Assembly: GCA_008828725.1 (NCBI GenBank)
Contig: MEHQ01004102.1
Coordinates: 3,667-67,666 of the forward strand
Source: Saccharina japonica
Taxonomy: Eukaryota; Sar; Phaeophyceae; Laminariales; Laminariaceae
Reading direction: 5' to 3'
Length of the DNA: 64,000 bases
Position 1 is the stretch's first letter, and each line of letters starts with the position of its first letter. The translations under genes were made by a program, and so were the position numbers. Below, piece by piece: positions 34,381-45,745 of this stretch. The notes under the pieces were generated by a model that worked only from the letters and a program-made list of their open reading frames with translations, did no database searches and was not told where the DNA came from.

Positions 34381-37300
34381 CTGCAACCGGCACGAAGGAC
34401 GCGCGGCGGGCCCGAAGACAAAAGACGGCGACGCCGTTAACCCCTTAAGAACTGGTCCCCCGAATTTGGAGACAAAACTACTTGGAACTAGTGTGGGGCA
34501 TTTCGTTTCAGTTCTGAATGGGTTAACCCCCTCAAGACTGCACTTCCGTTTTGGGGACAAATTACTTGGAATTAGAGTCAATCATATGGTTATGTGCGGT
34601 ATCATACACTAAAAGGGTCACACTTAGCACCAGCCTTGCCGACGAGGAACGGGCGGCAAGAAGAGGAAGATATGGAGAACGACCGACCAACACCCAGTGA
34701 AATAATCGACGCTCATCGCTAACCTCGGCGGCAGCGAACAACTGCCCCCCGTAGATCGACCGCGTTGTTGGTTGTTGACTCGACACCGGCAAGCGGGTGA
34801 GGATTGTTATTTCCACTTCGTTTCAACTCGAACACCGACGACCACAGGGGGGGGTGGGGGGGGGGCGTACTCATTTGTCGCTTGCCTTGGTCATTCGACT
34901 ATTGACCATGCATTCCTTTTGAGACGAAGCAGGGGGGTCTCAGAAGTCGTTGCGTGTACGTACGCAGTGGTCACCTTCCGGCTACCTTCCGGCTACGTAT
35001 GGGCGGGGAAGACTGACGGATTGCTGCTATACTCAAGCGGAAGACTTAAAAAAAAAACGTATGGGGCAAGAGACAACGTGCGCACATGATACAACAATTC
35101 CTCCGCCTCCAAAAAACCTTTAGGAAACCCGAAGGGAAAGCCTTACTGCCGTCAAAAGCACAGACATATACGAACTATATATATATTGGTGAACAAGAGA
35201 GCACTATACAAACATGCCCTATAAGTAACCATAGCGCATGCACCTTCCGGGTCTTATCTGCTTAGTGCAGCATGCAACGCACGCAGGAGAGACTCAACGC
35301 CGCCCACAAGACGCGCCAAAATAAACGAGTTGTCCCTACGCACTATAAATGTACCCACATCCGTTTGCTCACCGACCAACAAGCGTCAGGGATCGCGTCG
35401 TTTCTGCCAACCGGGTGACGCAGCGCAGGAGGTGTAGTCAGTGGTCCAGCAAAAGAACGCGAGGCAGCAGTGCACGGGGTGTTAAAAAGGCGTCACGCGA
35501 TCAGCACTTGTCGGAGGGGAAGCGGGGGCAGGTAAATAGAAAAATAAAAAAATACACAGCTGTGAGATCGAGGGTTTTATCGAAACTCATATTTGCAAGC
35601 TGAGTGGGATACTTCGATCGCGCGAACTACGGGTTTTGAGGGGAACAAAATCTGACAGCTGTGGAACTCAAGGGAGGTCACATATATACGGCGCAGCGCG
35701 ACGGGGCAGCATCCTTGGCCGGAGGGCCGGACTTTCCTGACGTCATAAATAGCTGGATGCAGACATGTCCACGCGCACAAAATCAGCGTGTCTACCTCGT
35801 CATGCTGCCGGCGGCACAACGCTGCTGGCGGTACAGCCGTAATATTAGAGAGAAATATATTTCGGGCCCGCAGTTTTCTGATCGGTCAATTGTTTAGGTT
35901 GGAATTTTTCATTGGTGGGAAAATCCTTGGTCGTGAAGCGCATGAGCTCGTGAAGCGGGCGTCACAGTAGCACAGCTGGAGCTAAGAGTCAGTAAATACT
36001 TGTTCAATTGTCTACATATCCGACCGATCACGATCTAGACTGCATACTCTATATCCTATATGTTTACCGTCGTGAAAAAATTGTGCAAGAACCGTGCCAT
36101 ACAGATCTCACTCGGCAAACATGGTATATACCATAGATCGTGCAGATCATATCAATCAGGGATCTACAGTAGCTATCATAGCTGCCCCGAAATAGCCACT
36201 GGCAGATCATGAAATGGGGATGAGGCCCGTCCGATGAGTGCTCTTGTCGGATCGCAGTCGACAGAGACTACTGCGAATGTGCACGTCCCCGATCCCCGAC
36301 CTTGGAACAACCGCGACAAAACGATTATCCCCTGCAGTGAAACCACCTATTTCGTATTATAGATATAATACGTATATACTTTGTATATATGCGGTAGACG
36401 GATGCCACAGGCCAGTGAGGACGCTTGTATCTGAGTCATGCTGCGGCGGTACTGTAGAGGGGGTACATGATTACCTTATTTGTATCAGATTCCTAACATG
36501 AGGAGCTCTGTACCTTTCAAGATACCCAAAGAAAACGTGTCAGGTTCCTATCATAACATGAGAAGCCCTATACCTTTTATGATACCCCAAAAAACGACTT
36601 TGAGAAAAAACGGGGTACGCGCAACCAACCCGATGATCAATCGCGTGATAAAAACGGACAAAAGTGTTGGAACACGAATGGATTGCAAAGAAACTGGGGT
36701 AGTTCCCCCGCCGAGGGGTCCCGTCAACATGCGCTAGATCATACAGATCAGGGAGCTATATTTCCTGAAATATCTAGATCATGAACTGTGGGGGTCGATG
36801 ACCTGTCAGAGGCGTGGATAGTTCCTCAGCCCAGGACTCCCACCAACATGGGCTAGATCATACAGATCAGGGATCTATCTTCCCTGAAAGATCTAGATCA
36901 TGTGGGAATCGATTATCTGTCAAAGGTGTGGATAGTTCCTCAGTCCAGGAGTCCCGTCAACATGAGCTAGATCATACAGATCAGGGATCTATCTTTCCTG
37001 AACGATCTAGATCACGAACTGTGGGAATCGATCATACCTCAGAGGTGTGGATAGTTTCTCAGTCCAGGATTCCCGTCAACATGAGCTAGATCATGCAGAT
37101 GAGGGAGCTATACATATCGTGCCTCAAAGATCTAGATCCTGAACTGTGGGAATCGATCATATGTCAGAGTTGTGGATAGTTTTTCAGTCCAGGAGTCCCG
37201 ACGACATGAGCTAGATCATACCTGGTACAGATCAGGGAGCTATCGTCCCTGAAAGATCTAGATCATGAACTGTGCGAATCGATGATCTGTCAGAGGTGTG

Positions 37301-40300
37301 TATAACTTCTTAGTCCAGGAGTCCCGTCAGTCACAATTATTTTGGGCCCAATCCACAGTGCCCCCCCCCCCTACGGCTCCATCTCTCACATCTAGAGCTC
37401 TACCCGGAAGCTGCCTGGGTCTATGGTCACACGACTACGGTCATGCACAACATGAGTATATACACCCCGCTCCTACTCTGGCACGGCTTAAACCTGCCGT
37501 CACTCACGCTATAAATCGCAACGGTCCATCCCTTGACCTGTCGCATCGATCAGACGGTAAGTCCTGTTGAAACCGTACGGTGGCGACCGCACAAAACGAC
37601 GCCGAATACGCTATACCAGGTAAAAGTCGCAAAAACCTATCCAAAGACGAGGGCGAGAGAACCCCACGCGATTTCCACGCGATGGTCGAAGCCCTGCGGC
37701 TTTAGCAAAACAAAACAAAAACAAAAACGACTTGGCATACGTACAACTCTGAACCCTCTCGGGGCTTCAGAAGGAATACTTGACCAGGAAAAGTGACGAT
37801 TGGAGAAACGGCCGCCGCGTGATTGGCGGATGGTACAAAGCGGCGTGATTGGCGGATGATACAAAGCGGTGTCTCACGGAGTAACCTTGTACAACGTGAG
37901 GAGTTGTATCGCACGGGCGCAGCATGTGTCCTATGTGCCCGCACTGCTGGCCGCTCACGCTGCTCGTGGACGGTTGATAGCACCCCAAGTTAGCATTTTT
38001 TCGGTCGCTATCCCTCAAAAGGTCCCTTATATCCCTTAAAAGGTTCCTTGCATCCCTGAAAATGCCCCTTATATCCCTTATATCTCTTATATTCCTTATA
38101 TCCCTACTGTACCTGTAGTATCTCTTATGCCCCTTATATCCCTTAAAATATCATTTAAAAGGTCCCTTAAAATGGTCCTGTATATCCCTTATACTCCTTA
38201 AAAGGTCCCTTAAAAGGGGTCCCAAAGGGGTTAATAGGCCACATCGACACCGCCTTTCCCGCCGTCGAGCGCTGGCGATCTGAAAAAACGAGTACCGCAA
38301 CTCCTGGGAAAGGCGGTTTTGAGTCTAAAGTCTCACCTGAGCATTCTCATCACCAAGTCGACACTGGCCCTCAGGTGCACATTTTCCTCCCCCTCCAGGG
38401 ACATGGCGCAATCGAGAAGACGCTCGGCTTGCCTCGCGGCGTGTTTTCCCCTTGCGGCCAGGAGGCACAGAGCTAGGCGGTAGTAGGCGAGCGTAAGGCC
38501 TGGGCACCTGCGGGAGCGCGGACGAGGCGGCGCGAGGCGTGCGCTCGTCGAAAGGCAGCAAGCTCCGGAGGAAGAACAGCGACACCAAGACCGGTGCGTG
38601 CTTTTTTCAACACGGACGGCGAGCAGCCTCGTTTTTTTTTTTTTTGGCGGGTATGAAAGGTCGGTGTAGCGTCTCCGGCAGACGCGTGCCGCTGCGCTTT
38701 TGCCATGGCAGTCGACGTGCTTTGTAGAAACGACCAGGTGCGATGATAAATACTCAGCATGAGGTAGAGCAGCCGTACAGCAGGCTACCCCAAGCCGCGT
38801 AGTCTTCAGTTGTGGTGAAATTACCATTCGTCTGGCGATAACCGCGACTGCCAGAGCATTGGGACTACGAGACTGCTCAATTTCCTTTATCCCCGGCTAC
38901 CACACCCGTCCTTTCGTGGGGCTCTACGCCTTGGTTAAAGCACGGACGTGCTCCGGGGCTCGAACATAAAACAATATATCGTTGGGATCGTAACAACGCG
39001 ACGAAACAACGTAACGTCGGGTACGACTGTTCACGGTACCACGCCCCCTACCGGCACTCGCGGCTCCCGTGCAGTCTTTCCAGCATTGTAAATGGTGAGC
39101 GTGCCTCTACCCTTTTTCGACTGCACTCCAAAAAACAAATATTGTTTTTTGTCAAAAATTGCAAGTAGTTGTCCCCCCCAAAACAGCACTTGTCGCAGTT
39201 GTATACCCGGTATATATAGGGGTTACAGGCCTATTATACTCTTATTAGACTTAACAGCACAGCACGTTCGAAAGTCACCTTCCCAGCACGGTCTCGAGAA
39301 TGCCTGCTGCGTTGGAGAAATCCAAAGCAGACATGCGTTCCTCGGCTTCCTCGAGGCCCAGCACCGCCCACTCCAGCTCCGTGTCCGTCAACGCGCCCCC
39401 GTTCGACCCCCGTGATCTGCACATAGAGGACGGGACAAGGAACGACGGTCAAGAAATTTCCCCCGAGATCTTTTCGCCCACTTCGGGTGGGGTCAAGACA
39501 ATTCCGAGATATTTCCGTATGTGTTGGCTGGTGGGGGGTGCCAGGCGCGGCTCGTACACGTCCTCACACTCTCGGTCCAGCGCGAGGGGTGCCTGATATA
39601 TTAGGCGAAGGGGGGAGGCGTGGGGACGTTGGCGAAATACCTGTGTACCCGCTTACGGCGAAACTCCACGGATTCACCGGGCTGGGAAATCCGTACCCAA
39701 CGGATGACAACGGATGGTTGCGACGGCCAACAAGGGGTGTCGGATGACCCTTCGGTCACCACGTCAAACCTGTTGCGGGTTGCTGTCGCCCCGCCCACGC
39801 AGATGTAATGGTAAGGCCGAAAAAAAACACACAAGAATGTGTACTCGTGGCAGCTGGCTCTCGCCCTCAGAACCCCGGGGTATATAGCAATGTTTGGCAT
39901 CATTCTTCCTCGGGGGCACCCCGTGCGCCTTTTCCAGGCCAGGGCAAACCTCTTCCGTGCACTTTTTCAAGACCGAGGCACGCCTCGTATATGTGAGCCG
40001 ACACGCAGAGGGTTTCTAGTGAAAAGTGAAAATGTGGTTCCAGATGGTTTCTAGTGAAAAGTGAAAATACTCGTTGTTTACAGTACAAGAACAACGGCCT
40101 GGAACCACATTTTCAAACTTCAGCGGCGAGGTCGCGCCCCATAGAGGACATGGATTTTGCTGCCGCTTTGCCACGCTGTAGTAAGTGCACCAAAGAGTAT
40201 TTTAGGGGGCGGGAGGTTTTTGGATCGACGCTACTCTTGGTGTTGTGGAAGAATTGCTGGATGTCCCACAGGGAAAATTCAGGAGTGTTGTGGTTCCAGT

Positions 40301-43300
40301 TGTCGAGGCTGAAAGCGGTTTTGGCCAAATCACGATATTTTCGTGGGCCGTGCAACAAAGGTGATAGGGCTGGACCAGTAATGCGAAGATCCAAATGTAT
40401 TCATTCACAAAAAAAAAAAACTCCTCTCACAAGAATAGCACGTGGCAACGGTGGTACTGGCTATCAAAATATAATGTAGCTTCGGGGCATCGACGTAAAG
40501 TCACCTACAGCAGCAGTAAATAAAGGTTTTCAGTTCGTTCGCGGTTTTTGTACCCTATGTAGGCCGCCGTTGCGCTATTCAGCAGAAAAACTGGCGTCAA
40601 AGAGTATTGTGCCAATGTATAGTACATCCAGTAGTTACTACACGTATCGGTAGTCGTATACCAGGTACATCTTGCTCGTACACGTACTCCCTCCCGCCTT
40701 CTGTGCGTGCGAAATCTACGATGGACGGTACAGCTGGGTTGCTGCATACCGGTACTGGCACAATAGGTAAGGCATCAGGTACCAGACATGGCATATCTAC
40801 TAGCCGCGCGCTTGGCTCACCGGTTGACGCTCTTCACCAGCTCGAACCGCTCCGGCTGGCCGAGGTGCGTCCATCCCGAGAAAAAACCCTCCCCTCCTCG
40901 AGGCAGGTCCCGCAGCCGCGGCGGACGCCAACCGCTGTCCCACAGACGCAACCTCTCCTCGAGCGTCGAAGCGGTTCCTACCGTCTCTGGCAGGTATCCC
41001 GGCCTCGGGGTGGCAGCAGCGGTGTCACTACCACCATCCCCGCCATCACCGCCGCCACCGCCACGGGTGTCGTTGCCGGTAGTTATACGTCTGTCGTATC
41101 CGCCATCATCCAATACGTCGGTTGTTTCGTTCTCTCCGCCTGCAGCAACCCTTTGAGTTTGTCCTCTTCCTCTTCCTCTTCCTCTTCCCCCTCCCCCACC
41201 CACCCCCCCTCCCCCCTCTTCCCCCCTTCTCGCCCCCCCCTCCTCCCCCCTTTCTCCTCTTACCCCTCCTCCTCCTCCTCCTCCTCCTTCTCTTTCTCGT
41301 CCCCCCCCCCCAGGCCCTCGTTCCTGCCTAGCCTCGCTTTGGCGTGCAGTTGGCTCCTGGCTCAACGTTTCCTCGGCCATCGCAGTGGCCGTGGGCAGCT
41401 GATGGGTGTCATACTGACGGAGTTCGACCTCAAGCTCAGCGATGCGTTCTCTTCTCCCCGCGCCCCACAGAGCCAGGGAGCCGTCGAGTGGCGACAGCAG
41501 GCTTCTGGAGGAGGCACAGCAGATGTCGTTGAAGCAGCGGCAAGAGCAGTATACGAAGTATAAGCACTACTACTGTAGACGAAACTCAAGCTGAGAACGG
41601 CCGTCGAACGCAAGGATATGTGAATACACTGTTGTACGTGGGCACAGCGGCACAGCAGTACCATCGTATGACACGAACCGCAATATACTGGTACCAGCTC
41701 TACTGCTTCTGCTGCTGCTGCTGCTGCTTGCTGCTCCTGTATCGTAAAATACGAAATCACACAACGAGTATGCAGGCGCGAGCAAACCCCAACAGGGAAG
41801 GGCCGACAAACAAGAACGGGAGATGATAAAAGTGCACCCGGGGGCACTACGCGTACTGTAGTTACTGACGCTCCCGGGGGCACCTAGCTCATTGTACCCA
41901 CGGAATTGGGGGCACATCAAGCTAGCGTGCCCCCAGAAATATAAAATATGCTATGTACCACGCCAGCGATGGTAGTTACTTTGACCTGAACCGATTGCTT
42001 ACCCGTAATTACCCGGTTTCGGCTTTTCTAAGAACTTACAGGTAATTACCTCAAAACCGGAGATGATTCGTATCACCCCCGGGGTAAATCATGAAGACGT
42101 GACGGCTCGCACATGATGCGCCAAAACAAGAGCAACCAGATGTCCCTGGAACGTGCTGTAGCTCAATGTACAGCTCTACGCACGAGTTGTTACCTGTTGT
42201 ATATATGCAGCTCCTTGGTTGTGATGTTTTTACACTTGGAGTCGTACCTCGGGTCCGATGCCCGATAGTAACACACAATCATCAAATTACAGATGCAAAG
42301 CCACGCACGGCGTTTGTGTCACAGGGCGACTCGCAATTCATTGATGGAGAGCTCATTGCATGACTAGACAAGAGCTACGAGTACGTACATAGATAGCGCG
42401 CTTTTTGTTCATTTTGTAGAATTTTGGCTGGGTTCCCACTGAAAATCTAGGCATTATTTCTATAGGGGACAAGGGATGCCAAACGTTACCTCATAATTTA
42501 TAATCACTAACCTCCCACTTCAGTTACGGGTAATTGCATGTTACCCGTAACTACCTATCCTGCACTACGCCGACCGATCACGACGACCGTAGGATACCAG
42601 ACCTGTCCGAGGATTGCCTACGACATCTACTGCCGCGGTGTATGCAGCAGTTCCGCCGCTCATCGCTTTTCGCCCGATATACACATGAGTTCGTGTTCTC
42701 AATATATATGATCTCTCCGCCAGGCATTGTTCGGGGGCACATGAAGCTATATTATGCCCCCGAGGGTGTCTGTAACAAACGTGCCCCCGGACCCCGGGGG
42801 CGTTTTTATCATCCCCCAATAAGAAGCCGAGCCACCTGTGTTGCATTGCCCACTAAACCTAAAATGAACAACTTTCAGATAACGCCAAATTAGTGGAAAG
42901 CGGGGTTGGGTCGATACCAGCCCCTCACAAGGCCCTTTTCACATACGCCGTGCTTCCCACAGAAGCCTACAAAATGACACACCATACGCAGAGGAACTCA
43001 ATGAAGTCATGGTAGAGCCTGCTCGGTAGCTTGATGGTGCTTGATCCTCCTAGAGTTGGATAAATTCAGTTTTCCGCAGCTGGAAGCAGATACCAGGTGG
43101 CAGCTTCGGTCGAAGCAATTACGCCGCCTGTTTAGACAATCTTCACGGCCGAGGTCGCGGTGGACAGCGTAGACGAAATCGCCCAGGACTCTTCCTGTAC
43201 TCGTGTATACAAGCAAGCAAGGTATCCCAAGGCGGGAGACATCGGGATCGGTCCTACAGACGACGTAATCGGCCTCAGAAGTGTGCCTCAAAAACCGAAG

Positions 43301-44436
43301 AAATGTGCACAAAAACGCAGTAATTTATTTGCTGCGGTATATATGAGTACTTGGAGTACCTCGTACTCGTTTTTTTTTGGTCGAGAAAAATACTCGTTTT
43401 GAGCTGTAAAAAACAACTTCTTTACAGTACCAGAACATCGACCTAAACACGCATTTTCAAACTTGAGCGACGAGGTCGCGCCCCGTAGAGGACATGGATT
43501 TTGCTGCCGCTTTGCCACGCGTGCGTGCACCAAAGAGTATTTTACGGGGCGGAAGGATTTCGGATCGACGGTATTGCTGATGTTGTCGAAGAAATACGCA
43601 ATGTAATGTTCCGCAGGAAAAAACCAGGGGTATTGTGGTTCCAGTTGTCGACGCTGAAAGTAAATTTGGCCAAATCGCGATTATTTTGTGCGCCCTGCAA
43701 CACAGGTGGAGCGTCTTCGCAGGTCCTCGGTGCACCGACTGCACGCCGAACACACCGCAGCCACGCGCTCAACGAACCGAAGGAGTCGTACAGCTACAGT
43801 AGTAGGTGTGCTCTCCAGCTCTCGAGTGTTGCTGTTGCTATGATATGAGCAGGATCGATCAGCGTGCTGTTTCCTTTTCGTGACTGCTGCGTACTGTTGT
43901 ACATTACCGGCCCTCTCATAAGAAAGTGCCCCACAAGAAACTCAGTCTAAACATTACGGGGGGAATAAGAAAGTCGACAGCTATTATACTGAAGTTAGTG
44001 TGGGACACACCCCTTTCTCAAATAAGAAAGTTAGCCTAAACCCGATTTCTGGTTTCTTATGAGCGGGCCGGTACTGTACTGAACAAACGTGTACCAGGTA
44101 CCAGGTATGTAGGATACACCTCGGCCTCCAGGAGCGCAGCATGCACGATACCCCGTGGCAGCACTACTGCTGCTGCTTTTACAGCCTCGGCTAGCCTACA
44201 TATCTCGGTCACTACCTGCATACAAGGAGTCGGCGGCGGCGATTATCAGCTCGCGAAGGCAAGCTCTCCTTACTCCTTACCCCTCGTATTTCGTATTTTG
44301 AACTTTGACCTGACCTGGTTGCTACTGCATTAGGCCTCGGCGATGGCGAAGTGCTGTTGCTATCGTCTTGATCCTGCGGCCGGGACTGGGACGCCGCCAA
44401 TGCTTCAGTCGTGTAGGAGCCCCTGCTTGAAGCCAT
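34318..44436 (-). CDS. Gene 2: unknown protein with TPR-like helices, 6 exons, 410 aa (whole span)
   Basis: Exons 44436-44315, 41504-40821, 39416-39279, 38507-38337, 34778-34724 and 34380-34318 total 1233 nt and join in phase with GT..AG borders throughout. Regions: Ser/Gln-rich start (1-41); SLLSPLDGSLALWGAGRRER and a short coiled-coil-like ERIAELEVELRQ (about 42-75); a long Gly/Arg/Glu-rich linker; a conserved-looking segment around TLEERLRLWDSGWRPPRLRD; then about 275-371 with paired helices (LGLEEAEERMSALDFSNAAG, LTLAYYRLALCLLAARGKHA, ARQAERLLDCAMSLEGEENV) resembling tetratricopeptide repeats; and a C-terminus ending ALEAAVDQF. TPR folds usually bind proteins. I do not recognise the whole protein. 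No signal peptide or membrane span. Confidence 0.75.
34436..34600. mobile_element. Short foldback repeats with a TTGGAATTAGTGTGG-type core
   Basis: TTAACCCCTTAAGAACTGG and its inverse enclose GACAAAACTACTTGGAACTA. A second half-copy follows directly (TTAACCCCCTCAAGACTG). Lies in gene 2 intron 5 (34381-34723). Confidence 0.5.
34724..34778 (-). CDS. Gene 2 exon 5
   Basis: 55 nt coding QQPTTRSIYGGQLFAAAE after the split Ser codon. Acceptor GGTGTCGAG| has a poor pyrimidine tract and the donor is GAG|GTTAGC, so this is the least certain junction, but phase fits on both sides. Confidence 0.6.
36690..37330. repeat. Minisatellite, period about 115-124 bp, five to six copies
   Basis: Each unit carries GTGGATAGTTCCTCAGTCCA, GTCCCGTCAACATGAGCTAG, ATCATACAGATCAGGGATC and CCTGAAAGATCTAGATCATG. 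Units differ by point changes and small indels. Confidence 0.9.
38020..38230. repeat. Degenerate CCCTTATAT / CCCTTAAAAGGT repeats
   Basis: About 200 bp of irregular CCCTTATATC and CCCTTAAAAGGT words, just downstream of gene 2 exon 4 on the sense strand. Confidence 0.8.
38337..38507 (-). CDS. Gene 2 exon 4
   Basis: 171 nt, acceptor GCTCCCGCAG|G, donor CTCAG|GTGAGA. Reads CPGLTLAYYRLALCLLAARG, then a second helix pair. Strong GC third-position bias. Confidence 0.8.
38508..39278 (-). other. Gene 2 intron 3
   Basis: 771 bp with a T-run near 38632. No feature seen beyond the splice signals. Confidence 0.7.
39279..39416 (-). CDS. Gene 2 exon 3
   Basis: 138 nt, acceptor CTATGTGCAG|A, donor GGGAAG|GTGACT. 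Reads SRGSNGGALTDTELEWAVLG and LEEAEERMSALDFSNAAGIL, the first TPR-like helix pair. Confidence 0.8.
39417..40820 (-). other. Gene 2 intron 2
   Basis: 1.4 kb. Includes a tandem GTTTCTAGTGAAAAGTGAAAA duplication near 40012-40067 and the first copy of a 290-bp coding-like repeat. Confidence 0.7.
40090..40395 (-). repeat. Coding-like dispersed repeat, copy 1
   Basis: Alignable with 43420-43715. On minus it is open and reads RDLAKTAFSLDNWNHNTPEF and GKAAAKSMSSMGRDL. Copy 2 preserves RDLAKFTFSVDNWNHNTPGF. A decayed transposon coding piece or processed gene fragment is likely; family not recognised. Confidence 0.55.
40821..41504 (-). CDS. Gene 2 exon 2
   Basis: 684 nt, acceptor TGCCTCCTCCAG|A, donor AACCG|GTGAGC. 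Codes the coiled-coil-like segment, the Gly/Arg/Glu-rich linker (a CT-rich tract on plus, about 41160-41310) and the segment ending ERFELVKSVN. Confidence 0.75.
41818..42817. mobile_element. 1.0-kb foldback element, GGGAGATGATAAAA ends
   Basis: Inverted ends GGGAGATGATAAAAGTGC and GGGGGATGATAAAAACGC, then shared CCGGGGGCAC words. Flanks AACAAGAAC and AATAAGAAG match at 7 of 9 positions, a possible old duplication. TTACCCGTAATTACC words fill the inside. No ORF. Confidence 0.55.
43420..43715 (-). repeat. Coding-like dispersed repeat, copy 2
   Basis: Partner of 40090-40395, in the same orientation, about 80% identical by eye. Confidence 0.55.
43907..44071. mobile_element. 165-bp MITE with TA duplication
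   Basis: Inverted ends CCGGCCC(T/G)CTCATAAGAAA, TA on both sides, and internal AATAAGAAAG words with a GAAGTTAGTGTGGGACAC core. TA duplication suggests Tc1/mariner-type mobilisation. Related AATAAGAAAC words lie at 4196-4330 and 44714-44760. Confidence 0.6.
44315..44436 (-). CDS. Gene 2 exon 1
   Basis: ATG at 44436 (first Met after an in-frame TGA), MASSRGSYTTEALAASQSRP onward, ending ACC AG|GTCAGG. The donor is not ideal. A stronger GGG|GTAAGG lies 39 nt on but is out of phase with exon 2. Confidence 0.6.
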
Positions 44437-44549
44437 GTGCTGTTGGTTCGCGGGGCACGCTGCTTTGTTGCTGCGGTGCTGCAGGCAGCCTGCAGCCTGC
44501 AGAGATTTGATTGGTCATAATTGCGCCGCATCAGTTGTGCCTCGTTGTC

Positions 44550-44680
44550 GTATCGTCGATCGTCGACGACCTTGCGAACTTGAACCTTGAGTTGCACTGC
44601 TGGTGCCCTGGTACTATAACTACCTGTGGGCCAATGCCGGGTCCTTATCTTCGGTGCCCAACGGAGCTCCGGCAGCCTGT
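44550..44680 (+). repeat. Segment shared with the 2.3-kb unit array
   Basis: Directly upstream of gene 2, about 130 bp including GTGCCCTGGTACTATAACTA and TATCTTCGGTGCCCAAC. Matches 51530-51670 and the equivalent place in the other units, with small indels. Confidence 0.7.
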
Positions 44681-44819
44681 TTAGCAGAGGGTCCTTGCTA
44701 CGTGTAGGACATCTAATAAGAAACAGGAAAGGTGGCCCAGAGGGGATTTCTTATTTGAGAGGTGCTTTCTACGTATGATACTCACGACTCTCAAATTTCT
44801 TATTTTCCTCTACTACTAC

Positions 44820-45146
44820 TTTTTTTTTTGTCCATCCCATCTTCGCCCTTTTTTTCTCTCTCCCTCTTTAGTCGTAACTCAGATCCGGGGTCACTAAGTA
44901 GGCTCTTCTTCCCCCTCCCCACTACGTACGGTACTTGCCTTGCATTTTTATCGCGAGAAGATTTCAGCACTCTCTTCCCTCGTCAACTTTCGTCGAATTG
45001 TGCTTACCCACACTATAATATGCGCTCTCGACAGTTGGGGTCATTTGAGAATAAAAATCTCCCTATATACGAGGAGAATCAAACCCCCGACCTCCAACGC
45101 TAACAGGCTTCGTGACTACCAGTTAGACCACCGGGGCGACCGGCTA
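44820..45146 (-). mobile_element. tRNA-derived SINE, copy 5
   Basis: Complete minus-strand copy: head at 45146 (TAGCCGGTCGCCCCGGTGG), A-rich tail at 44820. Confidence 0.85.
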
Positions 45147-45188
45147 CAGTAGTACCGTAAATATCAGCCTGGCTTTTTGTTCAGGGTC

Positions 45189-45419
45189 GTTCTTATCGAG
45201 CAACTTTTTTCCAAAATTTCCAAAATATATTTTTAAAAAAAACAGGAAAATCAAGAAAAACAGGATTTATTTCGAAATTTGGAATTCTTACAGAGGGCAA
45301 AATATTTGGAAGGCTTCGCATTCCAAAATTTGGAAGTTATTTTTGGAAAATATGGGAGTCCTAAAAATTGCGCGAAAAAATTATTTGGAAATTTTGGAAA
45401 AAAATTGCTCGATAAGAAC
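45189..45419. mobile_element. 231-bp MITE
   Basis: Near-perfect ~36-bp inverted ends beginning GTTCTTATCGAGCAA with AAATTTCCAAA following. AT-rich inside, no ORF. Target duplication not clear. Confidence 0.65.
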
Positions 45420-45745
45420 TCACTCGTACGTACGTATAGTAGGTGTCCTGTACTCGTACCTGTACACTGTCAGCTGTACAGCAGTATTTTGGTTTTCGTG
45501 TGAATAATGTCTTCACGTACTACCGGTGTGTACCACTCGCATATCTAGCGTTTTGGCCGGAAATATAATCACAACAGCAGTGTAAGGGTTTTCATATCAG
45601 AGATCCAAACAACTCGATTTAACTGACTGGTGATTGTATTTATTTCCGTGTAGAATGGCACCAGGCGCTTAAGGGCGCGTAGATGTTTATTTCAGCCGCC
45701 GACGTAAAATCACGTGCACTACTACTACTACGAGTACGCGTAGTT

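Larger units (their letters stand above)
34779..38336 (-). other. Gene 2 intron 4 (3.6 kb)
   Basis: Contains a fragment near 35556-35670 shared with 16772-16860, the roughly 120-bp minisatellite, a TATAAAT near 37510 followed by a donor-like GACG|GTAAGT on plus, and CCCTTATAT-type repeats. No other exon of gene 2 is required by phase. Confidence 0.65.
41505..44314 (-). other. Gene 2 intron 1 (2.8 kb)
   Basis: Holds a 1-kb foldback element, copy 2 of the coding-like repeat and a 165-bp MITE. Confidence 0.65.

Noticed and set aside
36690-37330. CRISPR array
   Set aside because: Long (~120 bp) imperfect units without unique spacers, in a eukaryotic intron: a minisatellite.
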